A stretch of DNA of 64,000 bases from Microcella daejeonensis. GTDB taxonomy: Bacteria > Actinomycetota > Actinomycetes > Actinomycetales > Microbacteriaceae. Shown piece after piece: positions 16,873-24,312 of this stretch. Location of the stretch: assembly GCF_026625045.1 (NCBI RefSeq), contig NZ_CP113089.1, positions 124,001 to 188,000 of the forward strand, read 5' to 3'. The notes beneath the pieces were generated by a model that worked only from the letters and a program-made list of their open reading frames with translations, made no database searches and was not told the DNA's origin. A program made the translations under genes and the position numbers. Each line of letters opens with the position of its first letter. The first letter of the stretch is position 1.

Positions 16873-17693
16873 GCGGTGCGCTCCTCGACCAGCCGTCCGG
16901 CGACGGTGCCGTCGGCGTCGACGAGCACGCGGGCTCCGTCGACCTCGCGCACCATGAGTGCGCGCTTGCCGCGCTCGGCCCCGACGAAGCTCGCGACGAA
17001 GTCGCTGGCGGGGTTGGCGAGGATCTGCTCGGGGGCGCCCTGCTGCGCGATGCGCGCGCCCTTCTCGAGGATGACGACCTGGTCGCCGAGCAGGAAGGCC
17101 TCGTCGATGTCGTGCGTGACGAAGACGACGGTCTTACCGAGCTCGCGCTGCAGGCGCAGCAGCTCCTGCTGCAGCTCGGCGCGCACGATCGGGTCGACGG
17201 CGCCGAAGGGCTCGTCCATGAGGAGGATGTTCGGGTCGACGGCGAGGCCGCGGGCCACGCCGACGCGCTGCTGCTGGCCGCCCGAGAGCTGCGAGGGGTA
17301 GCGCTGCGCCATGGAGCGGTCGAGGCCGACCGTGTCCATCAGCTCGAGCGCGCGGGCGTGGGCGTCCTTCTTCGGCACGCCGTTGAGGCGCGGCACCGTG
17401 GCGATGTTGTCGATGACCGTGCGGTGCGGCAGCAGCCCGGAGTTCTGCATGACGTAGCCGATGCGACGGCGCAGCTTGACGGCCTCGATGCGCGAGACGT
17501 TCTCGCCGTCGATCTCCAGGTCGCCGCTCGAGGCGTCGACCATGCGGTTGATCATGCGCAGCAGCGTCGTCTTGCCGCAGCCGGAGGACCCGACGAGCAC
17601 CGTCGTCTGATGGGAGGGGATGACCAGATTGAAGTCCTCCACGGCGGTGGTGCCGTCGTCGAAGGTCTTCCTGATGTGGCGGAACTCGATCAT
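16869..17693 (-). CDS. Osmoprotectant ABC transporter ATP-binding protein
   Basis: A 274-aa ATPase of the OpuCA/ProV type: Walker A GSSGCGKTT (35-43), Q-loop near 83, signature LSGGQ (136-140) and Walker B ILLMDEP (156-162). It drives uptake through the two downstream permeases. The C-terminal CBS pair found in OpuCA of Bacillus is missing; only about 30 residues follow the ATPase core, so ionic-strength gating must differ. It is the first gene of the four-gene operon. Confidence 0.93.
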   Translation of the reverse strand: MIEFRHIRKTFDDGTTAVEDFNLVIPSHQTTVLVGSSGCGKTTLLRMINRMVDASSGDLEIDGENVSRIEAVKLRRRIGYVMQNSGLLPHRTVIDNIATVPRLNGVPKKDAHARALELMDTVGLDRSMAQRYPSQLSGGQQQRVGVARGLAVDPNILLMDEPFGAVDPIVRAELQQELLRLQRELGKTVVFVTHDIDEAFLLGDQVVILEKGARIAQQGAPEQILANPASDFVASFVGAERGKRALMVREVDGARVLVDADGTVAGRLVEERTA

Positions 17694-17891
17694 GTCTGCG
17701 CTCTCACTCCCGTGCGGGGGCCGATGTCCTCGCCGCCCTCATGAGGCGGCGCGTGCCCGCGTCTGCACCGAGCGCGCGCCCAGCACGCTCCCAGTCAAGC
17801 AGGGCCGTGCGCACGAGCAGGCCGATCGAGCCCTGATTCTGGGCACATATCCAGGGCTTCGGGGCGGGATGCCCGGCGCATGCGCTCACGA
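17694..17891. other. Gap upstream of the opuC operon
   Basis: This stretch between the ATPase gene start and the tetR terminator should hold the opuC promoter. On the minus strand a TTGACT occurs within it, but I cannot place a convincing -10 partner. A 61-codon open frame (17704-17889) has no ribosome-binding site or recognisable family and is not called. Confidence 0.4.
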
Positions 17892-17926
17892 CGACGGCCC
17901 CCTGCCGGTGGGGCGGGGGGCCGTCG
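17892..17926 (-). terminator. Terminator of the tetR-type gene
   Basis: A perfect 11-bp stem, CGACGGCCCCC (17892-17902) and GGGGGCCGTCG (17916-17926), lies about 55 nt beyond the stop of the TetR-type gene. Confidence 0.65.
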
Positions 17927-17980
17927 GAGCACCGCGTCGGGTGGCGCGGAGCGGGAGTATCGGCGTTCGGAGCGGAGAGG

Positions 17981-18616
17981 TCAGAGCGCCTCGGCGACGA
18001 CGAGCCGCACGACGCGGCGCGCCTCGTCGAGCAGAGCCGCGTCGCCCGCGAGGTCGCGGGCGAAGGCGCGGGAGACCAGGGCGTCGATCACGGCGATGGC
18101 CGTGCCGATCACGGTGGTCGCCGACTCGGGCGTGCCGAAGCGCTGCGTCAGGCCGGCGGCGACGGCGGTGGCGACGACGGCGTTGGCCGTGGCCTCCGAG
18201 CTCGCGGGCAGGAGGTCGAGCACGTCGCCCGTGCGCAGGGACTTGTAGCCCGGCTCGGTGCGGAACAGCTCGGCCGTGGCGTCGACGACGCCGAGGAGGG
18301 CATCCGTCGCGGTGGCGTGCTTCTCGTCGGCGAGCTCGGTCGAGAGCGCGGCGAGGAGCCGCTCGCAGTTGCGGGCCGCGAGGCTCTGCAGCACGGCGAT
18401 GCGATCGGGGAAGTAGCGGTAGACGGTGCCGATGGAGGCGCCGGCGCGGTCGGCCACCATGGCGGTGGTCAGACGCTCGTAGCCGATCTCGTCGATGACC
18501 GCCGCGGCGGAGTCGAGGAGGGCGGCGAGGCGCGCGGTGCTGCGCGCCTGGACGGGTTCGTTGCGGATGGGTGCTGCCGCAGCGAGGAGCGTGGTGCTCA
18601 ATTCGATCGTGGTCAC
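17981..18616 (-). CDS. TetR/AcrR family transcriptional regulator
   Basis: A 211-aa one-component regulator. The helix-turn-helix lies at about residues 25-70 (TTAMVADRAGASIGTVYRYF includes the recognition helix), followed by an all-helical ligand and dimerisation domain. It starts at GTG 18616 behind GAAAGG, with a TAGCAT promoter hexamer further upstream. It is divergent from the App1-type phosphatase gene and ends before the opuC operon; either could be its target, but no operator is evident. Confidence 0.9.
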   Translation of the reverse strand: MTTIELSTTLLAAAAPIRNEPVQARSTARLAALLDSAAAVIDEIGYERLTTAMVADRAGASIGTVYRYFPDRIAVLQSLAARNCERLLAALSTELADEKHATATDALLGVVDATAELFRTEPGYKSLRTGDVLDLLPASSEATANAVVATAVAAGLTQRFGTPESATTVIGTAIAVIDALVSRAFARDLAGDAALLDEARRVVRLVVAEAL

Positions 18617-18746
18617 GGGGTGGGTACCTTTCTGGCGGCCGATGGGGCGATGCTAGCGCGGACCTGAGTCTTCAGCGCGTTTGTGGTGCGAGATCTTCCC
18701 CCGGAAGTTCGCATTCCGAATACCCCGTGGGGTTTTCGCAACGTGA

Positions 18747-18752
18747 CAGACT
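18747..18752 (+). promoter_or_regulatory. -10-like hexamer for leaderless phosphatase gene
   Basis: CAGACT lies 7 nt before the ATG at 18760. It fits the TANNNT pattern of neighbouring leaderless genes less well. Confidence 0.4.
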
Positions 18753-18759
18753 GATCATC

Positions 18760-19872
18760 ATGCACGCTGCGCCTGAGCCCGCGCACGACGCGCCCCGACC
18801 GATCGGTCCCGACTCCGTCACGGCGCCCGAGCCCGCCGCGCGCCCCGAATCCTCGTGGATCCGGCGGGCGGCGGAGGCCGAGGACTCCTTCCACAGCTGG
18901 CGGGAGCGTCGGGGTCGCAAGCGGGGCCTCGTGCCCGTCGTGCTGCCCTACAGCGGCTACGGCGGCGAGGGCTGGGCGCGGGTGCTCTGCCGGGTGCTGC
19001 TCATCCGCGCAGGCCGCGATCTGCGCAACCCGGGCAAGGCCGTGCGGGGCTGGCGCAGCTTCACGAGCATCCCCGTCGCCGAGGCCCGCGTCACGGTGAC
19101 GGCGGGCGGCGTCGAGCACGAGCTGCGCGCCGACCGCGGCGGCGTCGTCGACGCCGACATCGCCGTCGACCTGCCGCCCGGGCGGCACACCATCACCATC
19201 CGCCCCGACGGCGGCGAGGCCGTCGAGGCGCAGGTGACGATCATCGACCCGGATGCCCGCATCGGGCTGCTGAGCGACATCGACGACACGGTCATGGTCA
19301 CGGCGCTCCCCCGGCCCTTCATCGCGGCGTGGAACACCTTCGTGCTCAACGAGCACGCGCGGCAGCCCGTGCCGGGCATGTCGGTGCTGTACGAGCGGCT
19401 CGTGCGGGAGCATCCCAACGGCCCCATCGTCTACCTCTCCACCGGAGCATGGAACGTGGCCCCGACGCTCGACCGGTTCCTCGACCGGCACCTCTACCCC
19501 GGGGGCACCCTGCTGCTGACCGACTGGGGCCCGACGCGCGAGCGGCTGTTCCGCAGCGGGCAGGATCACAAGAAGGCGAGCCTCGAGCGGCTCGCGCGGG
19601 AGTTCCCCGACATGCGGTGGGTGCTCGTCGGCGACGACGGCCAGCACGACCCCGAGCTGTACCGCGCCTTCGCCGAGGCGCACCCGCAGAACGTCGCCGC
19701 CGTCGCGATCCGCCAGCTCTCGCCGAGCGAGGCCGTGCTGGCCGGAGGGCGCACGCGCGACGCCGAGGGCGCGACCGTCGCGGGAGCACCCTGGGTGAAG
19801 GCGCCCGACGGAGCGGGCCTCGCGGCGGAGCTCGTGCGCGTCGGCGTGCTGAGCGGGCCCGCGCGCGACTGA
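18760..19872 (+). CDS. App1-type phosphatase domain protein (DUF2183)
   Basis: A 370-aa protein whose C-terminal part (about 165-350) is a HAD-like phosphatase domain related to yeast phosphatidate phosphatase App1. The catalytic motif is DIDDT (173-177). The middle region (about 105-160) is a predicted beta-rich domain preceding the phosphatase, as in other bacterial members. There is no signal peptide. The ATG at 18760 is chosen over a longer frame from 18571, which would overlap the divergent tetR gene. It probably dephosphorylates a lipid or other phosphomonoester; the substrate is not known. Confidence 0.85.
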   Translation: MHAAPEPAHDAPRPIGPDSVTAPEPAARPESSWIRRAAEAEDSFHSWRERRGRKRGLVPVVLPYSGYGGEGWARVLCRVLLIRAGRDLRNPGKAVRGWRSFTSIPVAEARVTVTAGGVEHELRADRGGVVDADIAVDLPPGRHTITIRPDGGEAVEAQVTIIDPDARIGLLSDIDDTVMVTALPRPFIAAWNTFVLNEHARQPVPGMSVLYERLVREHPNGPIVYLSTGAWNVAPTLDRFLDRHLYPGGTLLLTDWGPTRERLFRSGQDHKKASLERLAREFPDMRWVLVGDDGQHDPELYRAFAEAHPQNVAAVAIRQLSPSEAVLAGGRTRDAEGATVAGAPWVKAPDGAGLAAELVRVGVLSGPARD

Positions 19873-19891
19873 CGGCGGCCCGGCCTCCGCG

Positions 19892-20233
19892 CTAGCGCAG
19901 CAGCAGGAGCGGGAGGTTGCCGAACCACAGCACCGGGAACGCCGTCGGCACCAGAACGGCGCCGGCGACCAGTCCGCTGACCGCGGCCGGGTGCGCTCGA
20001 CGGCGGTCGCGATCGGCGCTCAGCGCGATGATGCCCGCGGCGATCGCGGTCAGGCCCAGCGCGCCGACGATCGGGATCGCCGGCAGCACGAGCGGGTACA
20101 GGGCGAGGCGGGCCTCGCCGCCATCGACGTAGACCGGCCCCCAGATCACGGCGAACGCAGCCCCGAGCACCGCCCAGCCGACGCCGGCGCCGGTCAGCGC
20201 GATCCACGACCCGACTTCCACCCGTCTGCTCAT
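19892..20233 (-). CDS. Small multi-pass membrane protein, unknown
   Basis: A 113-aa very hydrophobic protein with about three to four membrane segments (roughly 9-30, 42-68 and 80-113) and a short charged loop (DRDRRR) before the last. I recognise no family. The ATG at 20233 has a good ribosome-binding site (GGTGAGGAG, 8 nt before). It converges on the App1-type gene, leaving 19 nt between stops. A much longer open frame upstream on this strand is a shadow. Confidence 0.7.
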   Translation of the reverse strand: MSRRVEVGSWIALTGAGVGWAVLGAAFAVIWGPVYVDGGEARLALYPLVLPAIPIVGALGLTAIAAGIIALSADRDRRRAHPAAVSGLVAGAVLVPTAFPVLWFGNLPLLLLR

Positions 20234-20330
20234 CGAGAGCTCCTCACCTGTCGCCTCGAGACTATCCGCGGACAGACGGATCGGCCGTCGATCGCTGCGC
20301 CGCGACGCTCGCGCCGGCGCGCCCATCGCG

Positions 20331-20351
20331 TACGATCGAACACAGTTTCGA
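20331..20351 (+). promoter_or_regulatory. Promoter with LexA-like (SOS) box
   Basis: A TACGAT -10 hexamer (20331-20336) is overlapped by TCGAACACAGTTTCGA (20336-20351). This differs from the actinobacterial/Gram-positive LexA consensus TCGAAC-N4-GTTCGA at one position. The unknown gene at 20373 starts 21 nt downstream, behind a purine-rich ribosome-binding site. Confidence 0.5.
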
Positions 20352-20372
20352 ACGGCGAGGGCGGGAGGCGGG

Positions 20373-20849
20373 ATGGCGCGACGCCTCACGCGCACGGCCG
20401 GGCCGGAGCATCCCCTGCTCTTCGCCGACGCCCGCGACATCCCCGCGCCGCCCTCCGCGCCACGGCCGCGGGCGGGCGACGCGCTCGAGGGGTACGCCGC
20501 GGTGCTGAGCGCGGCCGAGGCCGTGCCGCTCGACGAGCTCGGGCTCGTCGGCCCGGGCCGCACGGTCGTCGTCGCGGGCGAGCGGGCCCCGGCCCCGGGC
20601 GACTGGCAGGCGAACGGGATGCTCGACGACGGCCGCGCGGTCGTGCCCCTGCTGCTGCCGGCGCGGGCCGCCGCGGGCATGCGCACCGCCGCGGTCGCGC
20701 GGTTCCTGCTCGTCACGGGAGTCACGCGCGAGCACCCCGCGGGCACCGCCGTCGAGATCGCCGAGGTCGCCGACCTGCGCGAGCTCGCCCGCACCTGGGC
20801 GGCGAGCGCCGCATCCGCCGCGCGCGGGGGCCTATCGCGGCGGCGGTGA
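20373..20849 (+). CDS. Unknown protein, possible SOS-regulated gene
   Basis: A 158-aa Ala/Arg/Pro-rich soluble protein with no signal peptide and no family I recognise. The first 35 residues are basic and Pro-rich; residues 40-145 look like a small mixed alpha/beta domain. The ATG is preceded by GGGAGGCGGG. A near-consensus LexA-like box overlaps its -10 region, so DNA-damage control is possible. Its stop codon overlaps the palindrome upstream of the two-component operon. Confidence 0.65.
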   Translation: MARRLTRTAGPEHPLLFADARDIPAPPSAPRPRAGDALEGYAAVLSAAEAVPLDELGLVGPGRTVVVAGERAPAPGDWQANGMLDDGRAVVPLLLPARAAAGMRTAAVARFLLVTGVTREHPAGTAVEIAEVADLRELARTWAASAASAARGGLSRRR

Positions 20850-20860
20850 GAGTCCTCTCA
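20847..20860. promoter_or_regulatory. 14-bp palindromic operator candidate upstream of two-component operon
   Basis: TGAGAGTCCTCTCA, a perfect palindrome centred about 48 bp before the proposed transcription start at 20902, just upstream of the -35 region. The same 14-mer (17-mer including the following TCC) occurs at 23718-23734. Confidence 0.6.
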
Positions 20861-20889
20861 TCCGGGCCGATCCGCGGACGGCGACTGGC

Positions 20890-20895
20890 GATAAT
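20890..20895 (+). promoter_or_regulatory. -10 hexamer for leaderless histidine kinase gene
   Basis: GATAAT lies 6 nt before the ATG at 20902, with no Shine-Dalgarno sequence, so transcription probably starts at or next to the start codon. Confidence 0.6.
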
Positions 20896-20901
20896 GAAGC
20901 C

Positions 20902-22482
20902 ATGTCGCGCGTCGTCCCCCTCCCCCAGTGGTCAGTGCGCTCCCGCATCCTCGCCGTCATCCTCATCATCACGACGGTCGGCATGATCGTCGCGGGCGTC
21001 AGTTCCTACTTCGTGCAGCGCGACGCCGACATCGCCGCCATCGACGAGGAGCTCCTCGCCGTCGTGGCCGCAGCGCGCACCGTCGTGGTCGAGGGACCGG
21101 GCGCCACCGCGACCTCGACGGAGGAGCCCCCGGCCGCCGATCCCGCCGCCCCGGCGGAGCCCGAGTCGGCGCCGACGTGGACCAGCGCACGGGAGGCCCT
21201 CGGGGCCGTCATCGGGCGCATCATCCCCGGACGCTACGAGAGCACTCTCGGGCTCGTCGACGGCTCGACGGCGTGGCTGCCGTCCGTCGAGGTGGTCTTC
21301 GCCCTGCAGGAGGATGTCGGGTTCGTCGACCGCGTGTGGGAGGAGACCCGCGGCGGCGAGGTCATCCTGGGCACGGCGCTGACCCCCGAGATCGAGGACG
21401 TCGGCGCCATCCGCTACGTGGCGGCACCGCTCACGGTCGAGGGCGGCACCGACGAGGGCGTCTTCGTTGCCGCCGTCGACGTGCAGCGCGAGGTCGACGA
21501 GGTCGGCGAGGCCTTCGTCACCTTCGCCTGGATCGCCGCGATCACCGTCGTCGTGATCGCCGGGGTCGGCTGGCTGCTCGCCGGGCGCCTGCTCGCGCCG
21601 CTGCGGCGGCTGCGCGAGGCCGCCGAGCAGATCACCGGCTCGGACGTGAGCCAGCGCATCCCCATCACCGGCAAGGACGACCTCGCGGCGCTCACCGAGA
21701 CCGTCAACGACATGCTCGCCCGCCTCGATGGCACCCTCACCGCGCAGCGGCAGCTGCTCGACGACGTGCGCCACGAGCTCAAGACGCCCATCACGATCGT
21801 GCGCGGGCACCTCGAGCTGCTCGATCCGAGGAGGCCCACCGAGGTGCGGGCCGCGCGCGACATCGCGATCGAGGAGCTCGACCGCATGAGCGAGCTCGTC
21901 ACCGACATCGACGCCCTCGCTCAGGCCGAGCGCGGGCAGGTGCTCACCGAGCCCGTCGACGTCGCCGACCTCACCCAGAGCGTCTTCGCCAAGGCCCAGG
22001 CCATCCCCGGTCACGAGTGGCGGCTCGAGCGAAGCGTCGCCGCCGTCGCCCCGCTCTCCCCCAGCCGCATCACGCAGGCCTGGCTGCAGCTCGCCGACAA
22101 CGCCGCGAAGTACTCCCCCGAGGGCTCCACGATCCGCATCGGCTCGAGCGCCTACCAGGGCGCGATCGAGCTGTGGGTCGCCGATGAGGGCCCGGGGATC
22201 CCGCCGGAGGCGCAGTCGCGCATCTTCGAGCGCTTCGGCCGCATCGACACGGGGCGCGGGGTGCAGGGCTCGGGGCTCGGCCTGCCGATCGTCGCCGCGA
22301 TCGCGCGCGCCCACGACGGCTACGTGAGCCTGTCGAGCTCCAGCGCCGGATCGCGGTTCGGCATCGTGATCCCGGTGCCGAGCGAAGCGCCGCTGCCCCC
22401 GCCCGCCGTCGAGCTGCCCGCGTCGACCGGCGCGCTGCTGACCACCCCGCCCGCGCGCCGCTCGGGCACCGAGGAGAACTGA
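20902..22482 (+). CDS. Sensor histidine kinase
   Basis: A 526-aa membrane kinase. TM1 spans about 15-35. The extracytoplasmic sensor covers about 36-205 and includes an Ala/Pro/Glu-rich insert near 75-92. TM2 spans about 208-230, followed by HAMP to about 285. The dimerisation helix carries phospho-acceptor His291 (RHELKTPIT). The ATPase domain has the N box (LQLADNAAKYSPEG) and G2 motif GSGLGLPIV. A Pro-rich tail (about 497-526) follows. It is directly fused in operon with the response regulator (0-nt gap). The nearby palindrome suggests autoregulation. The signal sensed is unknown. Confidence 0.95.
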   Translation: MSRVVPLPQWSVRSRILAVILIITTVGMIVAGVSSYFVQRDADIAAIDEELLAVVAAARTVVVEGPGATATSTEEPPAADPAAPAEPESAPTWTSAREALGAVIGRIIPGRYESTLGLVDGSTAWLPSVEVVFALQEDVGFVDRVWEETRGGEVILGTALTPEIEDVGAIRYVAAPLTVEGGTDEGVFVAAVDVQREVDEVGEAFVTFAWIAAITVVVIAGVGWLLAGRLLAPLRRLREAAEQITGSDVSQRIPITGKDDLAALTETVNDMLARLDGTLTAQRQLLDDVRHELKTPITIVRGHLELLDPRRPTEVRAARDIAIEELDRMSELVTDIDALAQAERGQVLTEPVDVADLTQSVFAKAQAIPGHEWRLERSVAAVAPLSPSRITQAWLQLADNAAKYSPEGSTIRIGSSAYQGAIELWVADEGPGIPPEAQSRIFERFGRIDTGRGVQGSGLGLPIVAAIARAHDGYVSLSSSSAGSRFGIVIPVPSEAPLPPPAVELPASTGALLTTPPARRSGTEEN

Positions 22483-23145
22483 ATGTCGAGCATCCTGATC
22501 GTCGAGGACGAGGCGCGCATCGCGACCTTCGTCGAGAAGGGCCTCGCCTCGGCCGGGTACTCCCCCACCGTCGTCGGCAGCGGCACGGCCGCCGTCGACT
22601 ACCTCGCGACGGGCTCCTTCGACCTCGTGCTGCTCGACGTGGGGCTGCCCGGCATCGACGGCTTCGAGGTGCTGCGCCGCATCCGCGCCGCGGGCGACAC
22701 GACGCCCGTCATCATGCTCACGGCGCGCTCGAGCGTCGAGGACACGGTGACCGGGCTCGACGGCGGCGCCAACGACTACCTGCCGAAGCCGTTCAAGTTC
22801 GACGAGCTGCTCGCGCGCATCCGCCTGCGCCTGCGCGAGTCGGGTCAGCTCGCCACGGCCGAGACGGCGCTGCAGCACGGCGATCTCTCGCTCGACCTGC
22901 GCAGCCGTCGGGCGACGGTCGGCACGACCACCGTCGACCTCTCGGCGCGCGAGTTCGCACTCGCCGAGCAGTTCCTGCGGCATCCCGACCAGGTTCTCTC
23001 GCGCGAGCAGCTGCTGAGCCGCGTCTGGGGCTTCGACTTCGACCCCGGGTCGAACGTCGTCGACGTGTACGTGCGCTACCTGCGCGGCAAGATCGGCGCC
23101 GACCGCATCGAGACGGTGCGCGGCATGGGCTACCGGCTCGTCTGA
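22483..23145 (+). CDS. OmpR-family response regulator
   Basis: A 220-aa regulator with an N-terminal receiver domain and a C-terminal winged helix. The phospho-acceptor is Asp52 (LLDVGLPG) and the conserved Lys is in YLPKPF (about 102-107). The DNA-binding half ends with the typical VDVYVRYLRGKIG and VRGMGYRLV. The start codon immediately follows the kinase stop. Candidate targets are its own operon and the two Ala/Pro-rich genes downstream, from the shared palindrome. Confidence 0.96.
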   Translation: MSSILIVEDEARIATFVEKGLASAGYSPTVVGSGTAAVDYLATGSFDLVLLDVGLPGIDGFEVLRRIRAAGDTTPVIMLTARSSVEDTVTGLDGGANDYLPKPFKFDELLARIRLRLRESGQLATAETALQHGDLSLDLRSRRATVGTTTVDLSAREFALAEQFLRHPDQVLSREQLLSRVWGFDFDPGSNVVDVYVRYLRGKIGADRIETVRGMGYRLV

Positions 23146-23235
23146 GGGCGAGCCTCAGGGATCGCCTGAACGCCCACTGCCCGTGCGCTCATCGCGCTGA
23201 TTGCGGGATGCTGCGCTCGCGCTCGGCGGAGCGGC

Positions 23236-23646
23236 TCAGTCGTCGTCGCCCGCGTCGTCGTCCCCGTCGTCGTCGACGCTCGGAGGGGTGTCGACCTCCG
23301 TCGCGGGCGGCGCGGGCGCCGGAGCCGGTGCCGGGGCGACCGGCTGGGGTGCGGGGGCCGGAGCGGGTGCCGGAGCGGGTGCCGCCGGAGCCCCGCTCGC
23401 GCTCGGCGCCGGCGAGGTCGTGGGCGTCGGCGCGGGCGTCGAGGGGACCACCTCGAAGCTCACGTCACCGCCGCCGACCTGCTTGAGGTCGTCGCCGGAC
23501 GAGGTCGAGGTGAGCGGGGGCACGGAGGCCGCGGAGGACGAGTCGACGAGCGGCATGGCGGAGGCGACGCCGATGGCCCCGCCGGCTATGACGCCGATGC
23601 CGAGAACGGAGGCGGTGCCGGCGGCGATCCAGTTCTTCGATGCCAC
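23236..23646 (-). CDS. Ala/Pro-rich exported protein (paralogue 1)
   Basis: A 136-aa protein with a Lys-containing N-terminus and one hydrophobic segment (about 7-30), compatible with a signal peptide or anchor. A Ser/Thr/Pro linker follows, then a long Pro-Ala repeat (about 82-115) and an Asp-rich end (DDDGDDDAGDDD). Pro-Ala stretches of this kind often span the cell wall. It starts at GTG 23646 with GAGAGGAG before it. It is a paralogue of the protein at 23778-24239 (same N-terminal pattern, e.g. xKxWxAxGxAS and AMP near 30). A palindrome identical to that of the two-component operon lies 72-85 nt upstream. No enzymatic domain is seen. Confidence 0.75.
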   Translation of the reverse strand: MASKNWIAAGTASVLGIGVIAGGAIGVASAMPLVDSSSAASVPPLTSTSSGDDLKQVGGGDVSFEVVPSTPAPTPTTSPAPSASGAPAAPAPAPAPAPAPQPVAPAPAPAPAPPATEVDTPPSVDDDGDDDAGDDD

Positions 23647-23698
23647 GTGCTGCTCCTCTCGGGTCGGGTGCCCTCCATTCTTCCGCAGGGGGGCGGGT

Positions 23699-23750
23699 GC
23701 ACGACAGGGGGCGGGGATGAGAGTCCTCTCATCCCCGCCCCCTGTCGTGC
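23699..23750. promoter_or_regulatory. Perfect 25-bp inverted repeat containing the operator palindrome
   Basis: The arms at 23699-23723 and 23726-23750 are exact reverse complements separated by TC. The centre (23718-23731) is TGAGAGTCCTCTCA, identical to the box upstream of the kinase gene. The element lies after the 3' end of the second Ala/Pro-rich gene and before the start of the first. It may therefore act both as a terminator for one and an operator for the other. Confidence 0.65.
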
Positions 23751-23777
23751 GGATCGGCGCGTGGGCGCCGAGCGCGA

Positions 23778-24239
23778 TCAGTCGGACGAGCCGACGCTCG
23801 CGACGCTCGCGGCCGAGACGACCGAGGCGGGGCTCGCCGGGGAGTCCGCGGCGGGGGCCGGCGCGGGCGCCGGGGCGGGCGGAGCGGGGGCGGGCGCCGG
23901 GGCGGGGGCGGCGGGCGCGGGCGCGGAGGCGACCGAGGCGACGCTGACCGGCGACGCCGGCGTCTGCACCGACACGGGGCTCTGCACCGAGACCGGGCTG
24001 ATCGGGCTCTGCGTCGAGGCGGGGGTCGCGGGCGACGGGGTGACGATGCTGTCGCTCGTCACGTCGAAGGTGACGTCGGCGCGGTCGTCCGAGACGCGGT
24101 CGTCGACGGTCAGCCCGGGAACGTCGACGCCGCCGCTCACGATCGGCATCGCGTTGGCGACGCTCACGGCGCCGGCGGCGAGGGTTCCGAGGCTCAGCGC
24201 CGATGCGGCGCCGATGGCGAGCCAGCTCTTCTTCTCCAT
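23778..24239 (-). CDS. Ala/Pro-rich exported protein (paralogue 2)
   Basis: A 153-aa protein with an N-terminal hydrophobic segment (about 6-30, begins MEKKSWLAIGAASALSLG). A Ser/Thr/Val linker carries repeated SPVSVQ/PVSVAS units (about 80-107), followed by a Pro-Ala repeat (about 110-132) and a Ser/Ala/Val end. It is a paralogue of its neighbour at 23236-23646 and probably exported or membrane-anchored in the cell wall. The ATG has GGAGGA upstream. A degenerate copy of the palindrome lies about 97 nt upstream. No known catalytic domain is seen. Confidence 0.75.
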   Translation of the reverse strand: MEKKSWLAIGAASALSLGTLAAGAVSVANAMPIVSGGVDVPGLTVDDRVSDDRADVTFDVTSDSIVTPSPATPASTQSPISPVSVQSPVSVQTPASPVSVASVASAPAPAAPAPAPAPAPPAPAPAPAPAADSPASPASVVSAASVASVGSSD

Positions 24240-24312
24240 GGGGTCCTCCAGGTGGTGAGGAGGGGGCCGATCGCCCCCTCGATGTCATCAAGACTCGAGG
24301 GGCGGGATGAGA

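Noticed and set aside
17704..17889. 61-codon frame between the opuC operon and tetR
   Set aside because: No ribosome-binding site, no leaderless hexamer and no recognisable similarity; it occupies the likely opuC promoter region.
23236..24239. Ala/Pro repeats as a DNA satellite or sequencing artefact
   Set aside because: Both frames have exported-protein N-termini, ribosome-binding sites and paralogous organisation, so they are treated as genes.
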